Part shown: positions 1 through 6,079 of the stretch, piece after piece
Layout: every line of letters begins with the position of its first letter
Position numbering within the stretch: position 1 is the stretch's first letter
Made by a program: the position numbers and the translations under genes
From: B1Sed10-231 sp046483385
Lineage (GTDB): Bacteria > Planctomycetota > Brocadiia > SM23-32
Direction of reading: 5' to 3'
NCBI GenBank assembly: GCA_046483385.1
Contig: JAWODG010000037.1
Span: 1-7,504 of the forward strand
Length of the DNA stretch: 7,504 bases
The notes under the pieces: generated by a model
Seen by the model: the letters and a program-made list of their open reading frames with translations, nothing else
Databases searched by the model: none
Told to the model about the DNA's origin: nothing

Positions 1-2
1 GA

Positions 3-428
3 GTGCCGCATGCCAGGAATGTCCGTCGCCACCTGGAGGACCTTGTGGAGGCGGTCCAGGATTTCGCGCGGCGCATCGACGCCGAGCATGAGTTGGTGGT
101 CATCATCTGTTCCGATCATGGCTCGACACGCATTCCCGCCGAAGCGCCCAATATCATCGACCAGCCCTTCTATACGGAGCGACTCACAGATCCTCATCAT
201 CGTTACATCGCAGTGAGCGACGAAGAGATGGAGAAACTTCCCGATAACGTTGATTTTGAGTGCTATCGACTTGGGAAAGGGCTCCTCGACCTTAACGAGA
301 ACTATTTGATAGCTCGGGGCTATGGTCGTTTCAAGAAGACGGACGAAACGGCCACGATGATGCCCTCGCCGAGCGCGCAGGCGGTCAACTCGTCCCCGTC
401 GGCGCAGACGCCCTTCCAATGCGTGTAG
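3..428 (+). CDS. PglZ-domain protein, 5'-partial and 3'-broken fragment
   Basis: The reading frame is open from the window edge, so the apparent GTG at 3 need not be a start. Residues 37-42 read SDHGST, and the stretch around them (VVIICSDHGSTRIP) matches the metal-binding DHG region of PglZ domains, which belong to the alkaline phosphatase superfamily. Further along, ARGYGRFKKTDE (residues 104-115, ending at base 347) is the kind of sequence that in PglZ proteins leads into a conserved HGG segment. That segment is missing. From about base 348 the frame runs on through DNA that encodes the opposite-strand isomerase, giving a meaningless tail up to the stop at 426-428. PglZ proteins occur in BREX and Pgl phage-defence loci and in some two-component regulators, and the fragment cannot distinguish these. 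No other defence gene is visible. I am fairly confident of the family and not of the role. Third-position GC is lower than in the genes at 350-7024, which suggests a different origin. Confidence 0.65.
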   Translation: MPHARNVRRHLEDLVEAVQDFARRIDAEHELVVIICSDHGSTRIPAEAPNIIDQPFYTERLTDPHHRYIAVSDEEMEKLPDNVDFECYRLGKGLLDLNENYLIARGYGRFKKTDETATMMPSPSAQAVNSSPSAQTPFQCV

Positions 429-1033
429 CCGATGTCATCCCGCAGGAGCAGGTAGGCGCTGACGGGGTCCTCACCGTGGAGTGCAAAGTTGCCGCCGTCG
501 TAGTTGGCGAAGACGTTCGGGTGGTCGGCCAGGTCGAGCAGGCGCAACATCTCGGCCCCCGTGCTGGACAGGCCGCCGTGGTTCTCCAGCGCGACCCGGA
601 CACCCTTCGGATGGGCGTACTCGCCGAGTTCGGCCAGGGCCTTTCCGCAGCGGACGAAGTGCTCCTCCCGTGCCTCCGCCAGCGAGAGCCAGCCGGCGAA
701 CACCCGCACCACCTCGGCGCCGCAGTCGGCCGCCGCGTCGATGATGGTTTGAGCCTGATCGATGTTGGCTCGCACCTGCGCCGTCTGTTTCTCCAGGAAA
801 GTGAGCCCGGTGCACAGGCATACGATCTTGACGCCGGTGGCCGCCTCGGCCGCGGCGATGCGGTCCATGTCCTGCGGCGTCGGCTCGGGGCCCAGGTGCC
901 TGACGTCCTCCCGGTCGCTGACGTTAATCTCCGCGTAGCGGAAACCCAGCCGCGCGCACTCCTCAAGGTATTCAGGGATCTCCAGGTGTCGGAACCCCCA
1001 TCCGCATGGGGCCAGCTTCAGGTCTTCGTCCAT
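320..1033 (-). CDS. Sugar phosphate isomerase/epimerase (xylose isomerase-like TIM barrel), C-terminally truncated
   Basis: The ATG at 1033 is preceded at 7 bases by GAGGAGG, so the start is secure. The protein belongs to the AP_endonuc_2/xylose isomerase-like barrel family, which includes hydroxypyruvate, tagatose and inosose isomerases and epimerases using a divalent metal. Probable metal ligands fall in the usual order: Glu150 in ALENHGG, Asp179 in NYDGGNF, His205 in THWKG and Glu223 in ALGEG. It starts with a typical first strand (LKLAPCGWGF, residues 6-15). After Ile226 (about base 356) the similarity stops, and the last 11 residues (VAVSSVFLKRP) read through DNA belonging to the plus-strand PglZ fragment. 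Family members usually run to about 260-290 residues, so the final helix and strand are missing and the protein as drawn is probably not real. The substrate cannot be told. It lies some 785 bases downstream of the methyltransferase gene on the same strand and is probably a separate transcription unit. Confidence 0.8.
   Translation of the reverse strand: MDEDLKLAPCGWGFRHLEIPEYLEECARLGFRYAEINVSDREDVRHLGPEPTPQDMDRIAAAEAATGVKIVCLCTGLTFLEKQTAQVRANIDQAQTIIDAAADCGAEVVRVFAGWLSLAEAREEHFVRCGKALAELGEYAHPKGVRVALENHGGLSSTGAEMLRLLDLADHPNVFANYDGGNFALHGEDPVSAYLLLRDDIGYTHWKGVCADGDELTACALGEGIIVAVSSVFLKRP
345..360. other. Left seam: two gene 3' ends collide in mid-domain
   Basis: Up to about 347 the plus strand encodes recognisable PglZ sequence. 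From about 356 upward the minus strand encodes a recognisable TIM-barrel protein, ending in the conserved metal-ligand segment ALGEGII (bases 356-376). Both proteins stop resembling their families within about ten bases of each other, and neither has its natural C-terminus. This is what an assembly chimera or a non-homologous recombination breakpoint looks like. The sequence alone cannot tell these apart. Confidence 0.6.
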
Positions 1034-1040
1034 AGGTCAT

Positions 1041-1047
1041 CCTCCTC
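1041..1047 (-). promoter_or_regulatory. Ribosome binding site of the TIM-barrel gene
   Basis: The minus strand reads GAGGAGG, 7 bases before the ATG at 1033. This is a near-perfect Shine-Dalgarno sequence and fixes the start. A second ATG at 1040 directly follows the GAGGAGG but is in another frame. Confidence 0.75.
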
Positions 1048-1159
1048 AACCGCGCCAATCAGGGGGGTTGATAGAATGCCAGAACAGCCGTGGCGGCACA
1101 AAGGGAAAGGTCATCGGAGCAGGCCACCACGCGGGCCATTGAGCGTGCCAAGATTAACG

Positions 1160-1189
1160 ATGTCACTCACTGGCCGGAATTTCGCCGTC
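1160..1189 (+). repeat. Left copy of a short imperfect direct repeat flanking the hairpin element
   Basis: This begins ATGTCACTCAC, continues with a GGCCGG block, then AATTT and CGCCGT. The segment at 1683-1718 has the same order: ATGTCACTGAC, GGGCGG, AACTTT, CGCCGT. The first eight bases are identical and the rest is similar with a short length difference. The copies lie about 520 bases apart on the same strand, on either side of the hairpin element. Confidence 0.4.
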
Positions 1190-1267
1190 CAATCAATAAT
1201 CATGCGGGGCAGAAGTGAGAGAAGCGCGCCGTTCCGGCGGGCTGAAGTGTGCCTTGCTGCGAAGAAC

Positions 1268-1653
1268 CGCCCCTTGGGGCGCCCCCTCGGGGCGCGATAT
1301 ACCAGCGCGGGGCGCAGCCCCGGGAACCAAGGGTCGGACGAAAGGCGTGCGCCCTCAAAGGGCGCAACAAAGGAAACCGGGTCCCCGATGTGCGGCCCTT
1401 TCAGGGCCCGCGTATGGTCCCGCCATTGCTTTCCCGGGGCCTCGCCCAGGGGCTGGTATGTGGCGGGCCTCCGGCCCGGCGACGGTTCTACTGTTATGAT
1501 TCGGCGGCACTTGAGGCCCGTAGTCCGAGGCGCACATGGGTCATCGCCCTGCTGTTGTGCCGCCCGCTCTGCGGCGGGCTCTTCTTGTCCCCATCGTCTG
1601 TCTCCCCCAGGCTTACGCCATGGGGCTATTGCCTGCCGTCCCCTTGCGGGGGC
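1268..1653. repeat. Multi-hairpin GC-rich intergenic element
   Basis: About ten short inverted repeats follow each other in under 400 bases. They are: 1268-1281 (5-bp stem, CTTG loop); 1279-1295 (7 bp, CTC loop), which overlaps and so competes with the first; 1308-1322 (6 bp, GCA loop); 1349-1365 (6 bp, TCAAA loop); 1394-1408 (GGCCC/GGGCC, TTTCA loop); 1439-1453 (5 bp with one G-T pair); 1465-1477 (GGGCC/GGCCC, TCC loop); 1562-1579 (GCCCGC/GCGGGC, 6-base loop); 1605-1625 (8 bp with one bulge, TTAC loop); and 1640-1651 (CCCC/GGGG, TTGC loop). A 7-bp long-range pairing, 1504-1510 with 1557-1563, is also possible. The regular spacing and small loops suggest a structured RNA or a REP-like dispersed element. 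I recall similar runs as common intergenic repeats in environmental PVC-type genomes, but I cannot name a family. There is no transposase nearby. Confidence 0.55.
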
Positions 1654-1682
1654 TGTTCATGCTGAGCCCAGAAGAACCGATC

Positions 1683-1718
1683 ATGTCACTGACCGGGCGG
1701 GCGAACTTTACCCGCCGT
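1683..1718 (+). repeat. Right copy of the flanking repeat, containing its own hairpin
   Basis: This is the counterpart of 1160-1189, beginning ATGTCACTGAC. It contains a perfect 6-bp inverted repeat, GGCGGG (1696-1701) with CCCGCC (1711-1716), around a 9-base AT-rich loop. In the left copy the corresponding pairing is reduced to about three base pairs. Confidence 0.4.
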
Positions 1719-1818
1719 GCAGGCGCGCAATGGCCTCCGACACAGAGATTCTGCGTCGGGGCACCAGCCCTCCTCTGAATGATAACGCTTCTGCAGGTCT
1801 CAACGAACTGTTCGCGTC

Positions 1819-2685
1819 TCAGTCGGCGGGCTTTCGGGCGACCAGCATGAGTTCGACGGCGTTCTGGAGCGCTTCCGCGTCATCGGTCAGGTCGAGGTGC
1901 CTCCTGACGTACGCGGCCATGATCCGACGGTTGTCGGTCTCCGGGGGAGTCTCGCAGCCGACGGGAACGGCGCAGAGAGGCGTGAGGCCGGCCTCGACGA
2001 AGACCCGTTCGGCGCCGGCGTGATCGAACAGGTGCCAGTCGAAAGCCTGATGGCCGCGCACGACACCGGGCTCCGAATGCTCTGAGTCCTTCTCCCCGTG
2101 GAGATCCAGGCTGCGCGGCGTGCGCAGGGAGACGCAGGTCTTCCCGCCCGGGCGGAGGACACGCGCGAACTCGCCCAGGGCCGCTGAGGGGTCGCCGCAG
2201 TCGGAGACCACCGTCCCGCAGGCCACCACCACGTCGAAGGCGGCATCGGGGATCCTGTCCATGTGCCGGATGTCCCCCTGGATGCACTCGACGCGTTCTT
2301 TCAGGTTGGCCTGGGCGACCCGCTGTCGTGCCACGGCCAGCATCTCCGCGGACAGGTCCACGATGGTGACGTTGTGCCCGGCGGCGGCCAGTTTGACCGC
2401 GTGGTACCCCCCGCCCCCTCCGGCGTCGAGGATGTCGTGGGCTCGGCCGGCATAGATCTCCCGGAGGATGACCGAAAGTTCGGTGCGCGCCAGCGGGGCG
2501 CGGCGGCCCACCGGTCCGGTGTGCTGGGTATAGTCGGCCGTCAGTCGGTCCCACGCCTGCTGGATCGCGCCGGGGGAGTTCCGAGGATGCATTGTCCGTT
2601 TCTTCCTTCCGCTGGTCGAGTCCAGCGGATCGAACGGCCACGTGCGGTTAGGGTCTCCCTCGTCCATTACGTCCCCCCGAGCCAT
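1819..2685 (-). CDS. Class I SAM-dependent methyltransferase
   Basis: With a start at 2685 the protein has 288 residues. Motif I is DILDAGGGGG (residues 84-93), the glycine-rich SAM-binding loop. Asp110 ends the next strand (TIVD) and would bind the ribose of SAM. DVVVACGTV (151-159) and VLRPGG (176-181) are the usual later Rossmann-fold landmarks. This is the UbiE/Methyltransf_11-type fold, soluble and cytoplasmic. The substrate cannot be read from the sequence. The start is uncertain: ATG 2685 follows GGGGGAGG at a short 3 bases, ATG 2667 follows a GGGGG run at 5 bases, and ATG 2592 follows GGAAGGA at a longer distance and sits where the conserved part begins (NSPGAIQQAW). The frame is open further upstream, but that part overlaps the ligase gene and looks spurious. 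The gene lies 43 bases behind ligase 1 on the same strand and is probably co-transcribed with it. A link to arylacetate metabolism is only suggested by position. Confidence 0.8.
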   Translation of the reverse strand: MARGDVMDEGDPNRTWPFDPLDSTSGRKKRTMHPRNSPGAIQQAWDRLTADYTQHTGPVGRRAPLARTELSVILREIYAGRAHDILDAGGGGGYHAVKLAAAGHNVTIVDLSAEMLAVARQRVAQANLKERVECIQGDIRHMDRIPDAAFDVVVACGTVVSDCGDPSAALGEFARVLRPGGKTCVSLRTPRSLDLHGEKDSEHSEPGVVRGHQAFDWHLFDHAGAERVFVEAGLTPLCAVPVGCETPPETDNRRIMAAYVRRHLDLTDDAEALQNAVELMLVARKPAD

Positions 2686-2728
2686 ATTCCTCCCCCTCGC
2701 GGACCACCGGTCCGCCGTGGCGACCCGT

Positions 2729-4039
2729 TCAGTCTCTGCGTCGCTTATCGATGACGCGCACGGCTTTGCCCTCGGAGCGCGGCAACGAGCCCGGCTCGAC
2801 CAGCGTGATCTTCGGGCGCAGCCCCAGCGCGTCACTCAGGTTGTCCTGGATGTCCTGCTCCAGGCGTCGCAGGTCCTTCATCTCGTCCGAGAGCAGGTCC
2901 TCGGTAATCTCTATCTTTACCTCGATGGTGTCAAGTGCCCCCCGGCGGTCCACGATTATCTGGTAATTCGGGCTGGTCCCGTCGGTCTCCAGGAAGGCAT
3001 GCTCGATCTGGCTGGGGAAGACATTCACTCCCCGGATGATGAGCATGTCGTCCGTGCGCCCCGAGACGCGTCTCATCTTCCGCAGCGTCCGTCCGCACTC
3101 GCACTCCTCGTCGTAGAGGGTCGTGATGTCGCGCGTGCGATAGCGGATGACGGGCAGAGCCTGGCGCGTGAGGTTGGTTATGACCAGTTCACCTTCCTCG
3201 CCCGGGGGCAGCACCTCTTCGGTATCGGGGTCGATCACCTCGGCCAGGAAATGGTCTTCGAAGATGTGGAGGCCGCTGCGGGCGGGGCACTCACCGCTCA
3301 CGCCCGGCCCTATGAGCTCGCTCAGCCCGTAGTTGTCGTAGCCGGCCAGCCCGTATGTCTCCTCCATCTGGATGCGCATCTGGTCGGACCACGGCTCCCC
3401 GCCGAAGCAGCCCACGCGCAGTTGCGTGTCCTCCAGCAGGTCGATGCCCATGTTTTCCGCCGTCTCGCACAGGTAGAACGCGTAGGACGGCGTGCAGACG
3501 ATATGAGTGGTTCCGAGGTCCCGGATGAGCTGCAGATGTCGCCGCGTGTTGCCCGCAGCAGCGGGGATGACCTCCGCGCCGATGCGTTCGATGCCGTAAT
3601 GCAGCCCGAAGCCGCCGGTGAACAGCCCGTAACCGAAGGCCACCTGCACCACCGAGTCCTGCGTCACGCCCGCCATGGCCAGAATGCGGGCGACCAGTTC
3701 CGCCCACGTCTCCAGGTCTCCCCGGGTGTAGCCCACCACCGTGGCCTTGCCGGTGGTGCCGGAGGAGGCGTGGATCCGCACCACCTCCCGACGGGGAACG
3801 GCGAACAGGCCGTAGGGGTAGTTCTCCCGGAAGTCGTCCTTCACCGTGAAGGGCACGCGCCGAATGTCCTCAAGCTCGTGGATGTCGTCCGGGTGGACAC
3901 CGGCTTCGTCCATCTGGCTGCGGTAGAAGGGCACGTGCGCGTATGCCCGGCTGACTGTCGTCTGCAGGCGCTGAAGCTGGAGGGCCTCCAACTGCTCGCG
4001 CGGCATGGCCTCGTGCTGGTGGTCCCACATGTACATCAC
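2729..4039 (-). CDS. paaK: Phenylacetate-CoA ligase (AMP-forming), copy 1
   Basis: The protein is 436 residues and full length for the PaaK family. It is a cytoplasmic adenylating enzyme that joins arylacetate and CoA at the expense of ATP, giving AMP and PPi. Motifs appear in order: SSGTTGK phosphate loop (92-98), FGYGLFTGG (135-143), YGLSE (237-241), RTRD (301-304), a CECGR cysteine pair (313-317), GRTDDMLIIRGVNVFPSQIE (327-346), and the C-terminal SEGKA with the probable catalytic Lys425. All key residues look intact. Starts at GTG 4039, ATG 4036 and ATG 4030 are possible. GGAG sits 6 bases before the GTG and 9 before the first ATG, and relatives starting M-x-Y-x-WD fit either of these two. 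It is a clear paralogue of the ligase at 4781-6079, and the two share nearly every motif. A 295-base palindromic spacer separates it from the ACT gene, so it may have its own promoter or be expressed at a different level. The exact acid used (phenyl-, 4-hydroxyphenyl- or indoleacetate) is not known. Confidence 0.93.
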   Translation of the reverse strand: MMYMWDHQHEAMPREQLEALQLQRLQTTVSRAYAHVPFYRSQMDEAGVHPDDIHELEDIRRVPFTVKDDFRENYPYGLFAVPRREVVRIHASSGTTGKATVVGYTRGDLETWAELVARILAMAGVTQDSVVQVAFGYGLFTGGFGLHYGIERIGAEVIPAAAGNTRRHLQLIRDLGTTHIVCTPSYAFYLCETAENMGIDLLEDTQLRVGCFGGEPWSDQMRIQMEETYGLAGYDNYGLSELIGPGVSGECPARSGLHIFEDHFLAEVIDPDTEEVLPPGEEGELVITNLTRQALPVIRYRTRDITTLYDEECECGRTLRKMRRVSGRTDDMLIIRGVNVFPSQIEHAFLETDGTSPNYQIIVDRRGALDTIEVKIEITEDLLSDEMKDLRRLEQDIQDNLSDALGLRPKITLVEPGSLPRSEGKAVRVIDKRRRD

Positions 4040-4119
4040 GTTTCTCTCCGCCCTATCGGACCTTCGATTTCATTCTCACGCCTCCAGGCTGCGCTCGGCT
4101 CCACATGTAACGCCGCCTT

Positions 4120-4164
4120 TTCGCCGTACGGCGAACGGCCGCCCGCGTCCGCCGTACGGCGGAC
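4120..4164. repeat. Pair of perfect palindromes with a shared 12-base core
   Basis: 4120-4135 is a perfect 16-base palindrome and 4147-4164 a perfect 18-base palindrome. Both are centred on the same core, CGCCGTACGGCG, at 4122-4133 and 4150-4161, 28 bases apart. They could be REP-like extragenic palindromes or twin sites for a dimeric regulator. The 28-base spacing is not far from three helical turns. They lie 80-125 bases upstream of the ligase 1 start. Confidence 0.6.
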
Positions 4165-4186
4165 TGCCTGCGGGATGTCGGCGGTG

Positions 4187-4238
4187 CCCGCCTTCGCGGG
4201 GGCAAAGATGCCCCCGCGTGGCCGGCAAGGATGCCGGC
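4187..4238. repeat. Tandem hairpins with near-identical loops
   Basis: 4195-4218 is a 9-bp perfect stem, CGCGGGGGC with GCCCCCGCG, around the loop AAAGAT. Two bases later, 4221-4238 is a 6-bp stem, GCCGGC with GCCGGC, around the loop AAGGAT. A smaller hairpin at 4187-4200 (CCCGC, loop CTTC, GCGGG) overlaps the first and so competes with it. The matching loops suggest duplication of one unit. No T-run follows on either strand, so a classic terminator is unlikely; an mRNA-stabilising or REP-type element fits better. Confidence 0.55.
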
Positions 4239-4334
4239 GCTACTACAGGGTACGGGGAGCTTGGGAGCCCTGCGGTCTTAGATCGTCGCTGCTGCGCAAT
4301 GCTTGCTACTCGGTAATCCCGGGTTGAGGACATA

Positions 4335-4766
4335 TCATTCGCCGAGAACGTCAACCTTGCTCATCACGCTGAAGCCGGCCTTGTTGAGCGATTCCACGGC
4401 GGCCTGGGGGTCTTCGAAGCGGAAGATGAGCGCGGCGCGTTTGGTTCTGATCGACGAGAAAGCGTACATATACTCGACGTTGATCTCCTCCTCCTCGAGG
4501 GCGTCGAGTATGGTGGCCAGCCCGCCGGGCTTGTCCTCGACCTCGACGGCGAGCACGTTGTTGGCGATGACGGTGAATCCGCCGTGTTTGAGCGCAGTAT
4601 GGCCGGCCTCGGGGTCGTCCACGATGAGCCGCAGGATGCCGAAGTCGGCCGTGTCGGCGAGGCTCAGGGCCAGGATGTTTATGTCTTCATCGGCCAGAGC
4701 CCGGGTGGCGGCGGCGAGGCGGCCGGAGCGGTTCTCGATGAAAACGGAGAGCTGTTTTACGAACAT
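4335..4766 (-). CDS. Tandem ACT-domain protein, probable amino-acid-sensing regulator
   Basis: The protein has 143 residues and consists of two ACT domains, roughly 2-68 and 70-138, with nothing else. Each domain has the usual start: strand, then ENRSGRLAAAT (11-21) in the first and EDKPGGLATIL (77-87) in the second, which are the loop-helix segments where ACT domains bind amino acids. The second continues with INVEYMYAF (95-103). Stand-alone double-ACT proteins are commonly found next to phenylacetate-CoA ligase and indolepyruvate oxidoreductase genes, and that is the setting here. They are presumed to sense an aromatic amino acid, although the target is not established. The start is firm: ATG 4766 lies 7 bases after AGGAGG. 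Only 14 bases separate it from the upstream ligase stop, so the two are surely co-transcribed. Confidence 0.88.
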   Translation of the reverse strand: MFVKQLSVFIENRSGRLAAATRALADEDINILALSLADTADFGILRLIVDDPEAGHTALKHGGFTVIANNVLAVEVEDKPGGLATILDALEEEEINVEYMYAFSSIRTKRAALIFRFEDPQAAVESLNKAGFSVMSKVDVLGE

Positions 4767-4773
4767 GACGGGA

Positions 4774-4779
4774 CCTCCT
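4774..4779 (-). promoter_or_regulatory. Ribosome binding site of the ACT gene
   Basis: The minus strand reads AGGAGG, 7 bases before ATG 4766. It sits in the short gap directly behind the ligase 2 stop codon (4783-4781). Confidence 0.75.
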
Positions 4780-4780
4780 G

Positions 4781-6079
4781 TCAGTCGTTCCGCTGGTCAA
4801 TGACGCGTTTGGCTTTGCCCATGCTGCGTTCGATGGCGCCCGGCTCCATCAGCCGCACGCGGACGCGCAGCCCGAGCACGTTCTCGATCTTGGTGCGCAC
4901 CTGCTGCTCGAAGGCCTCCAGTTCCCTCACCTTGTCGCTGAAGAACGCCTCCTCCACCTCGACGCGCACTTCCATGTCGTCCAGTGCGCCCTTGCGGTCC
5001 ACCATTATCTGGTAGTGCGGCTCGGTGCCCTCGATGCCCAGCAGGATGGATTCTATCTGGCTGGGGAAGACGTTGACGCCGCGGATGATGAGCATGTCGT
5101 CGGTCCGGCCGGCGACTCGCTCCATCCGGCAGGTGGTGCGGCCGCAGGCGCATTTCTCCTTGTGCAGGCGCGTGATGTCGCGCGTTCGGAAGCGGATGAC
5201 CGGCATGCCGGTCTTCGTGATAGTGGTGAAGACCAGCTCGCCCTTCTCGCCTTCTTCCACCGGTTCAAGCGTCTGGGGGTCGATGATCTCGGGCAGGAAG
5301 TGATCCTCGAAGATGTGCAGTCCGTCCTGCGCTTCGCACTCGCTGGAGACGCCGGGCCCGATGATCTCGGTCAGGCCGTAGATGTCGTAGGCTTTCACGC
5401 CCATGCGCTGTTCGATCTCCTGCCGCATCGCGTCCGTCCAGGGCTCGGCCCCGAAGATGCCGATCCGCAGGTTCGTCTCCTTCAGGTCCACGCCCATCTC
5501 GTCGGCGACCTCCAGCAGGTAGAGCGCGTAGCTGGGCGTGCCCATCCAGACGTCAACGCCGAAGTCCTGGATGAGCATGATCTGGCGCTCGGTGTTGCCG
5601 CCGGAGATTGGGATGACCGTGGCGCCCAGCCGCTCCAGGCCGTAGTGCGCGCCCAGGCCGCCGGTGAACAGCCCGTAGCCCCAGGCGACCTGGGTGATGT
5701 CGGACGGCTCCACGCCGATCATGTGGAACGTGCGGGCCATTACCTCGCTCCACAGGTCGATGTCCTGCTGAGTGTAGCCGGCGACGATGGGCTTGCCCGT
5801 GGTCCCGCTGGAGCAGTGGGTGCGCACGATCTCGTCCAGGGGCACCGCGAAGAGTTCGAACGGGTAATTGTCCCGCAGGTCGTTCTTGACCGTGAAGGGG
5901 AGCTTGCGCAGGTCGCTCAGGGACTGGATGTCATCCTCGGTGACGCCCTTCTCCTCGAAAGCCTCCGCGTAGAAGGGCACCCGTTCGCGGGCGTACGCCA
6001 CCGTGCGGCGCAGGCGCTCCACCTGAAGCTCCTCCAGTTCTTCGCGCGACATCAGGTCCTTATCCCATAGCTCTTGCAT
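4781..6079 (-). CDS. paaK: Phenylacetate-CoA ligase (AMP-forming), copy 2
   Basis: The protein is 432 residues and complete. It shows the full PaaK motif series: SSGTTGK (90-96), WGYGLFTGG (133-141), YGLTE (234-238), RTRD (298-301), CACGR (310-314) with an added Cys317, GRTDDMLIIRGVNVFPSQIE (324-343), and C-terminal GKAKR with probable catalytic Lys422. The N-terminal segment WDKDLMSREELEELQ aligns directly with that of copy 1. ATG 6079 follows AAGGAG at 6 bases, inside the last codons of iorB; the two genes overlap by 20 bases, which points to translational coupling. Being in the same operon as iorAB, this copy is the better candidate for the partner of the oxidoreductase, acting on the same arylacetyl-CoA pool. 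Whether it runs in the ligase or the thioester-consuming direction in the cell cannot be judged. Substrate preference may differ from copy 1. Confidence 0.94.
   Translation of the reverse strand: MQELWDKDLMSREELEELQVERLRRTVAYARERVPFYAEAFEEKGVTEDDIQSLSDLRKLPFTVKNDLRDNYPFELFAVPLDEIVRTHCSSGTTGKPIVAGYTQQDIDLWSEVMARTFHMIGVEPSDITQVAWGYGLFTGGLGAHYGLERLGATVIPISGGNTERQIMLIQDFGVDVWMGTPSYALYLLEVADEMGVDLKETNLRIGIFGAEPWTDAMRQEIEQRMGVKAYDIYGLTEIIGPGVSSECEAQDGLHIFEDHFLPEIIDPQTLEPVEEGEKGELVFTTITKTGMPVIRFRTRDITRLHKEKCACGRTTCRMERVAGRTDDMLIIRGVNVFPSQIESILLGIEGTEPHYQIMVDRKGALDDMEVRVEVEEAFFSDKVRELEAFEQQVRTKIENVLGLRVRVRLMEPGAIERSMGKAKRVIDQRND

Larger units (their letters stand above)
1034..1818. other. Long intergenic region, non-coding
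   Basis: This 785-base stretch lies 3' of the methyltransferase and 5' of the TIM-barrel gene. Frames that cross it have translations rich in Arg, Pro, Gly and Ala with no family resemblance, so I call no gene. Its middle (1268-1653) is packed with hairpins, described separately. Two similar short segments (1160-1189 and 1683-1718) bracket that middle. The parts at 1034-1159 and 1719-1818 show nothing I can name. A promoter for the TIM-barrel gene should lie in 1050-1250, but I saw no clear -35/-10 pair on the minus strand. No U-tract terminator follows the methyltransferase stop at 1819. Confidence 0.6.
4040..4334. other. Palindrome-rich intergenic spacer between ACT and ligase 1 genes
   Basis: This 295-base gap interrupts an otherwise tightly packed minus-strand gene set. 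It holds two long palindromes (4120-4135 and 4147-4164) and two or three hairpins (4187-4238), listed separately. No gene is supported: the frames across it are short or belong to shadows of neighbouring genes. No U-tract terminator and no convincing promoter for ligase 1 were seen. The part at 4240-4334 is plain sequence without recognisable structure. Confidence 0.6.

Noticed and set aside
1268..1653. CRISPR array
   Set aside because: The inverted repeats differ in sequence and are irregularly spaced. There is no constant direct repeat with unique spacers and no cas gene.
1268..1653. HEARO/omega-RNA of an IscB-type element
   Set aside because: A structured GC-rich RNA in a gap made me consider it, but there is no IscB, IsrB or TnpB coding sequence in the window and I could not match any defining motif.
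1215..1665. Short plus-strand open frames across the hairpin element
   Set aside because: They are rich in Arg, Pro and Gly, their content follows the inverted repeats, and several frames are open at once. They reflect the repeat, not protein coding.
419..2023. 534-codon open frame on the plus strand
   Set aside because: It crosses the TIM-barrel gene antisense, the hairpin element and part of the methyltransferase. The product changes character at each boundary, so it is chance openness.
2686..2835. N-terminal extension of the methyltransferase
   Set aside because: The frame is open up to 2835, but this part overlaps the 3' end of ligase 1, is composed mostly of Arg, Ser and Ala, and has no family resemblance.
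4195..4218. Rho-independent terminator after the ACT gene
   Set aside because: The 9-bp stem is strong enough, but neither strand has a T-run after it.
2642..4327. 561-codon open frame on the plus strand
   Set aside because: It lies antisense to the intact ligase 1 gene, and its translation is low in complexity with no family resemblance. It is a by-product of GC-rich third positions on the other strand.
5015..6070. 351-codon open frame on the plus strand
   Set aside because: It is antisense to ligase 2, which has every PaaK motif. The plus-strand product looks like a mirrored translation, with no start signal or domain.
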